Of a DNA stretch of 64,000 nucleotides, positions 54,749 to 64,000 are shown one piece after another. Within the stretch, counting starts at the first letter, position 1, and the number at the start of each line of letters is the position of its first letter. Source of the stretch: Pegoplata infirma. Taxonomy: Eukaryota; Arthropoda; Insecta; Diptera; Anthomyiidae. The DNA lies in the NCBI GenBank assembly GCA_963921195.1, contig OY992538.1:12114330-12178329 (forward strand), given 5' to 3'. The notes under the pieces were generated by a model that worked only from the letters and a program-made list of their open reading frames with translations, was not told where the DNA came from and did not search any database. The translations under genes were made by a program, and so were the position numbers.

Positions 54749-55890
54749 AGTGTTGCCACCAGTGAACCAAAAAATTATCCAGGAGTTTTTCCGAAATTAT
54801 CCAAAATCCCAAAAATTATCCAAAATCCCAAAAATTACACAGTGATACAAAATCGAACTTTCGGAATCGGAATGGGATGAAACCAACAGCAAATGAAAGC
54901 TGACAATTTCCATAACAAAACCCACAAGGCCTTTTTTTTTAGGTCAGAGCTAGATTTTATTTTACACGCATTTAAAGTTGGCGATTTTAAAGCATTTAAA
55001 GTTTGTGTGTACTAAACATATCCTACTTTAAAGGCCCCTGGTTGTGCCCTTATTGAACATGTAGGGTCCAGTTTCCAAACTTAAGCTGAAAATTACTTCA
55101 AATATGACTGGTATGAATTTTGCTACAATCGGTTCAGTACCTATTTACTGAATAGCCAAATTATTCAAATAAACCACTAAACACCGTTGCGTATGATTGT
55201 TATTTAAAGGCAATTATTAATATAAAACACTGGACACCGTTGCGTATGATTGTTATTTAAAAGCAATTACAATATTAATCATTCGCCACTAATACAATTT
55301 TCAAGCATTTATTCTTATAATTATAATAAAAGTGCACTAAATTTAAATGCGTGTAAATAAAAATCTAGCTCTGAACTGGAAAAAAGCCTTGAAGGGTTTG
55401 TTATAGAATATGTCATCTTTCATTTGCTTTTGGTTTCATCCCATTCCGATTTTGGGTGTTGCACAGTGTAATGAATGAGAAAATGGAGGAATCATAAAAA
55501 ATTTAAAAACAACTTCTAAATTTAGAAAAAGATTTTGACCAGCACAATTTGTAGTTTTAAAAACTTTTGCCCAATAAGTTTGGACATCCAAATAATAAAA
55601 CAGACAATATTTTTTGTGGTCCAATAAGGCTTATAGATTCATATAATTTTAAAAGCTCCAAATTTAAAAAGTATTTCAAAAACTAAAAACAAAAAAAGTG
55701 CTGTCGAATAAGAGTAACTAAAAAAACTGTCAAATTAAATTTAAATAAAAAAAAAAATATTTTGTCCATGTAAAACTTTAAATTGTAAATGCTTAAATTA
55801 TCCATAAATTATCCAAAAATGTAATTATCCAAAGAGTATCCAAACATTTTTAAATTATCCATTTTTTGGATAATTACACAGGGCAACACT
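54749..55890. mobile_element. element with AGTGTTGCC ends
   Basis: AGTGTTGCC at 54749 is inverted at 55890 (GGGCAACACT). Tandem AAAATTATCCAAAATCCC words lie inside both ends (54770-54835, 55795-55875). It contains the foldback at 54837-55469. No target duplication found. Confidence 0.55.
54837..55469. mobile_element. foldback element (family A/B), 633 bp
   Basis: The ends ACACAGTGATAC.. and GTTGCACAGTGT are inverted in part. The subterminal CGGAATGGGATGAAACC region is inverted at about 55420-55450. The interior (CGTTGCGTATGATTGTTATT, twice) matches 3220-3245 of the larger family member. TTA / TAA stand outside the ends. Confidence 0.7.
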
Positions 55891-56319
55891 TTTTTTTGCC
55901 CGGGTTCTGATAGCTAATTTTGTGTAATTGGGGTACGCTGATTTCTAATCTTCCTTCCGTTTTTTTGGGTCAGGTCTAGTTTTCGAGATATAGCCTCAGG
56001 AAACTTTGAAAATAGGCTATTTTTGGCATATATGTGAGTCCATATTTACCAACACTGATCTTGCATTAAAAAAGTGAATGACGATTTTAGGTATGTTGGA
56101 TATGCTGATTCCAAAAATGCCCTTCGTTTTTTGAGTCATCTTTAGTTTTTGAGATATTGCTAAAATAAAATTTTAAAATTTTCATTTATGCCAGAATTCG
56201 ATAAAAAAAATTTTGTAGTTTCATGTTATAATCTTTATTTTTAAGAGAGGTGTTACGCCCCTTAACCCAATCTTGCCTATATTTTCTACAAAGTTAATCA
56301 AACAAAAATTAGCATCCTG
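55891..56319. other. intron spacer
   Basis: Two diverged copies of a GGGTCA(G/T)(G/C)T(C/T)TAGTTTT(C/T)GAGATAT segment lie near 55968 and 56130. No gene. Confidence 0.35.
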
Positions 56320-59289
<2,970 letters not shown>

Positions 59290-59890
59290 TAAATTGAAAA
59301 TTTCATTTTTAATGTGAAAATTTCATTTGTAATTCAAAGATTCTACTTGTAATTCGAAGATTCTATTTGTAATTCGAAGATTCCAATTGTAATTTGAAAA
59401 ATGTCAACTGAATTTCCATTATTCATTTTCGAATTACAATTGGAATCTTCGAATTACAAATGGAATCTTCTACTTGTAATTCGAAGATTCTATTTGTAAT
59501 TCGAAGATTCCGATTGTAATTCGAAGATTCCATTTGTAATTCAAAAATTCCATTTTTAATTCGAAGATTTCATTTGTAATTCAAAGATTCTACTTGTAAT
59601 TCGAAGATTCTATTTGTAATTCAAAGATTCCATTTGTAATTCGCAGATTTCAATTGTAATTCGAAAATGATCAATGGAAATTCAGTTGACATTTTCCGAA
59701 TTACAATTGGAATCTTCAAACTACAGTTGAAATCTTCGAATTCCAAATAGAGTCTTCGAATTACAAATATAATCTTTGAATTATAAGTAGAAACTTGATT
59801 TACAAATGAAATTTTCGATTTACAAATGGAATCTTCGAATTACAAATAGAATCTTCGAATTACAATTGATCTTTTACGAATTACATCTCT
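59290..59890. repeat. 20-bp TTCGAAGATTC minisatellite with inversions
   Basis: About 27 copies of TTTGTAATTCGAAGATTCTA. Orientation flips: forward at 59300-59400, inverted at 59425-59467, forward at 59468-59665, inverted at 59690-59885. TTCGAA is palindromic within each unit. The right flank (59890-59945: ATTCGACCGAACTGAAC..) resembles an end of the GTCC-type elements. Confidence 0.8.
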
Positions 59891-62436
59891 AAATGGTGTA
59901 GTACTCATGTATTCGACCGAACTGAACTTAATATTTTTCAATTGTTTTTGTACAAATTTACTAAATGCCCCCAAATAATTTGATTTCCCCAGTTAATTCT
60001 AGAAATTATCATTTATTGGCATGCTAGAATGTATGCGTCTATATTAGTATCAGTATTTGTTTGTGTTTATATGTATGTTTTATAAAATTTTTCCGATAAT
60101 GGCCTATGCGCTGTGCTACCTACCGTTCGTTTCTTTTAACATATATAAAACGTATTCTATTATTTTAGTACAAATGTATGTAAAAAAAGCAACACAATGA
60201 AAACGAGCAAACAACAAAATGCACAACAAAATCAACTCACATGTTTTATATGTATTTATTTGAATGGTTGTTTGTTGGTTGGTTAGTTGACATACCCCCG
60301 CATTAAGGCATTATAAGCTAACACTTATTAATGACTCGACTAACGACAATCTAACGATGCACTTTTACTAAGGTGACCGAAAAGCTGTTTTTATGAATTT
60401 ATGAATATTCTCCAGAATGTCTAAATTATTTTAAATCAACGACATCTGTCTTTAAAGTCTTAAAAAATATTATTAAATATATTTAAACTTTTTGATTTGT
60501 TATATTGTTTTTTTAAGAAAATCTCAATTAAAATCTGATAAAGTCGTTATTTTTTATAAGAATTTACCATAAAACACTCGCACTTATTAATTCTAAAACC
60601 CAATTTGGGTTTAGACATCTACGAATCACCCGTTGTTTTATATATATTTTTTTTATAATTATTGTAGCATACATTTAGGTGCACGCTGTGGCGAATGATA
60701 TAAGACAAACCGCTGCTAGTATATTTGAAATAAATTAGTTGAAAATAGTTAAGATAATGTTAACTTAAAAACATCTTAACTTTACTTTATAACCTTTTGA
60801 TAAGAAATTTTATAGACCTTAATTTAATTCAAAAATGCATATTTTTAGTTTTCCTGACAATATCAAACGATAAAAAAAAAAGCATATGTGCAAAGAATTT
60901 TGTCCCGTTGACGTTGTCGTCTTTACGTCTACAATTCATACGTACATATGTATGTTGTTTGTCTCATTTGTAAAAATTTCACCCTTGAAATAATTGCAAT
61001 ACAGCCTTGTAATAATGTGATGACAACTTTTTTTTGAGGAAAAAAAATAAATCCTTAACCTAGAATTATATGTACAATGTACATTGAACATACATGTAGG
61101 GAATAACTCATATTGTCTAATATTAAAAATTTTAATATTTGTAAATAATTTTTTTTTTTTTTGATAAAAAATGTCAAATTTTTTTTTAACTTGCAAAAAA
61201 GTTCCTCACAATTTTTTAGCGAAATATTTTTTCTGTTGTAGCCAATGCATGAAATATTTTACGCTTTTCTAATGAAATTTTTCCTAAAATATGCTCTCAA
61301 AACACTAAAATATGCCCTAACAATATGTTTTTATGTCAAAATATGCTCTTAAGACTTAAATATGCAATAATATGCTTTTAATACCAAAATATGCAAAAAA
61401 TATGCCATAACATATTGATGCCCGATTTCCTAAATTGTTATGAAACGAAAAATAACTTACCCATATATTAATACAATGCGTAGGAAAAAACATGAAAATG
61501 CATATTTTTGGTATCCCTGCTCATGACATTAAAACTTTGGAATTTAAAAATAAAACTTAAAAGAGCGGCCCTGTGCATTAGAGGGTTAACGTCACGTGTA
61601 ATATAGTCGAATATACACTTTGTTTTCACACAATAAAATCTTATCACTTTTTATTATTTTTGTGCTACAAAACGTAAAAACACAATTACATACTTATACA
61701 ATGCCATCCGGATAATCGTTATTGAGATATGGGTAGCTTTTTAAGTGCTCATTTGTCAGTGTTAAAGGCTTAAGCCATAATTAGTAGAAAAAGGAGCGTA
61801 GAAAATTTTTAAATTTGTTTGTTCTTCATACACATTGAATATTGACATAAGCCCAAAAAGTAGAGCGATGTAGAGAAATTCTATTCTCTACAGATTTTGT
61901 AGAGAAAAATCCCAGAAAAATCCCTAAATCGACTTTGGCTTACCATAACTTTTAAAATAAACTTTGGATAGTTTAGATTATGGTCAATTTAGCTTCTCCA
62001 GCATTTTTTCTATTAGACTAATCCATTAAACAAAGTAAAACGTGTAATAGATTTACTTTATTAAACGTTTAATGATTTGACATTCGTTTTTAATGAAAAA
62101 AATGCACAAAATTGTCTTCGGACCTTTAATAAATTTTTGGCTACAGAAACATTAGTTCGAAAAAATAATACAATCTAAGGTAATGCTCTTATAAAGAAAA
62201 TGTTGGAGAACCCAAAAATTCCAATTTTGGAAAAATCCGATCATTATGTAAAAAGTTATGATAAGTCAAACACTGTTTACGTCTATCTACTTTTTAGTCT
62301 TATGGAAAAATTCAATGCGTATGAAGAACACACAAATCTTTTATCGAAGTTTTATCGAAGTTAAATTCAGAAAAAGTATTAAATTAATATATTAAATAAA
62401 TGTATTAAATTAAATTAAAAAAAAAATATATAAATA
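59891..62436 (+). other. intron with ATGCATATTTT-type remnants
   Basis: 60835-60862 and 61495-61525 hold AAATGCATATTTTTRG..CCTG ends, and 61240-61410 many AAATATGC words, like the hAT-like element at 22928. Bounds could not be set. The rest is AT-rich and without genes. Confidence 0.4.
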
Positions 62437-64000
62437 ACACTGTGCAACAAGAAAAATGAGCCTCAATGGCTTCAACGCCATATGAAAGTAGACCATCAAG
62501 TGAACAAAATCACCAGAGGGTTTATCAAAGTCAGTTCGGATTTCTTTTTTATAGCCCAATGAAGTTTTTATATTTTTATCAAAGGGGTTTGGAAAACGTC
62601 AAAAATACTATAATAAGAACACATCTGAGCTTCAAAATATGATTTGATGACTTCAGTGAAATTTTATGGCGGTTATTTTCTTAGAACATTTTAACCCTCT
62701 AACTGTCATTTTAAGGGATCATTTTAGTCCTTTTTCAAAAACCAAACACAGAAGTCTAATAAAACGTCCAGTTAGAGGGTTAAAATGTTCTACAAATATT
62801 TTCCTCATAAAGTTTTACTAGGGGTTGTCAAATGTTCAAAGTTTGTACGACATGCGCAAAGTGCTTAAAAAGGGTTAAGTATAAATAATCAATGTTTGAT
62901 ATTTTTTTTTGCCAAAGCAGTGTTAAAATATATTGACAAAAAACAGTGCAACTATACTTCTGAGCTAAAAATGATCTTCTGATGTGTTTTATAGAATTTT
63001 ATGATGATCATTTTCTTTGACCAAATTAACCCTCTAGCTCCCGTTTTACGGGGTCATTTTTGTCTTTTTTTAAAAGAAATACAAAAAAGTCTATAAAAAA
63101 AGACTGTTAGGGGGTTAAAATGTTCTACAAATATTTTCTGCATCAAATTTTACTAGGGGTCGTCAAAGCCAAAAAACATTCGGACTATGTAAAATGCTAA
63201 AAAAAAGTAAAGTTGTAAAATTTGCACATACAACTTTTGCACATACTTTTTTTTAGCATTTTACATAGTCCAAATGTTTTTTTTGGCTTTGACGATCCCT
63301 AGTAAAATTTGATGCAGAAAATATTTGTAGAACATTTTAACCCCCTAACAGTCTTTTTTTATAGACTTTTTTGTATTTCTTTTGAAAAAGGACAAAAATG
63401 ACCCCGTAAAACGGGAGCTAGAGGGTTAATTTGGTCAAAGAAAATAATCATCATAAAATTTTATAAAACACAACAGAACATCATTTTTAGCTCAGAAGTA
63501 TATTTGCACTGTTTTTTGTCGATATATTTTAACACTGCTTTGGCAAAAAAAATAACAAACATTGATTATTTATACTTAACCCTTTTTAAGCATTTTGCGC
63601 ATGTGGCACAAACTTTGAACATTTGACAACCCCTAGTGAAATTTTATGAGGAAAATATTTGTAGAACATTTTAACCCTCTAAATGGACGATTTATTAGAC
63701 TTCTGTGTTTAGCTTTTGAAAAAGGACTAAAATGACCACTTAAAATGGCAGTTATAGGGTTAAAATGTTCTAAGAAAAGAACCGACATACAATTTCACTG
63801 AAGTCATCAAATCATATTTTGAAGCTTAGATGAGTTTTTTTTTATAGTATTTTTGACGTTTTCCAAACGCCTTTGATAAAAAAATAAAAACTTCAGTGGG
63901 CTATAAAAAAGAAATCCGAACTGACTTTGCAAAAACCTTTGGTGATTTTGTCCATTTGATGGTCTACTTTCATATGGCGTTGAAGGCATTGAGGCTCAAA
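62437..64000. mobile_element. foldback element of at least 1.56 kb, right end off window
   Basis: The arms 62455-63215 and 63240-63997 are inverted copies: GGCTTCAACGCCATATGAAA is answered by TTTCATATGGCGTTGAAGGC near 63968. Inside each arm, TTTTAACCCTCTAACTG..CAGTTAGAGGGTTAAAA forms a second level of hairpin, and similar hairpins repeat further in (AACCCTCTAGCTCCCGTTTT). The left end ACACTGTGCAACA equals the inverted right end of 54837-55469. The window ends within or just at the right arm. Confidence 0.85.

Overview
The window is AT-rich eukaryotic DNA with spliced genes, long introns and dense repeats. The proteins read most like those of higher flies. The repeats, including elements carrying a (GGAC)n/(GTCC)n tract and a GAGGGTATA end, suggest a brachyceran, probably calyptrate (blow-fly or house-fly type), genome. 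That placement is an inference; no species can be named from the sequence alone.

Gene layout, left to right: the 3' end of the K-Cl cotransporter gene kcc (+, five exons, 531-19902); CNOT11/Not11 of the CCR4-NOT deadenylase (+, four exons, 28052-29233); IntS1, the Integrator scaffold subunit (-, three exons, 41248-33287, 2078 residues); Dcp1, the decapping activator (+, one exon, 45421-46731); Chrac-16, a histone-fold subunit of CHRAC (-, two exons, 47777-47000); and the first coding exon of an unrecognised Gln-rich protein (+, 52757-52946), whose remainder lies beyond the window. Not11 and Dcp1 act at successive steps of mRNA decay (deadenylation, then decapping). IntS1 acts in snRNA and promoter-proximal transcript processing. 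The genes are otherwise independent neighbours, not an operon.

Most of the remaining sequence is mobile and repetitive DNA, and much of it is nested. The 11.1-kb kcc intron (639-11756) holds a 7.3-kb TA-flanked element (3933-11214) with matching termini. It contains a palindromic 35-bp minisatellite, a 20-bp minisatellite, and an ACGGACCGT-rich element that itself holds further elements. The 7.5-kb kcc intron (12114-19593) holds a 6.66-kb hAT-like element (12187-18850, 8-bp target duplication ATCAAAAT), which contains two copies of a TA-flanked CACTCAAA element. Three more hAT-like elements with exact 8-bp duplications lie at 22928-23986, 23143-23661 (nested in the former) and 42337-44342.

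Long foldback elements (hairpin-forming inverted repeats of 0.6-2 kb) lie at 2042-3432, 8115-9206, 29453-31492, 54837-55469 and 62437 to the window end. They fall into two groups by shared termini. A perfect (ATTT)n tract of about 1.37 kb occupies 56320-57693. No transposase or intact reverse transcriptase is encoded, so all the elements seen are non-autonomous or decayed.
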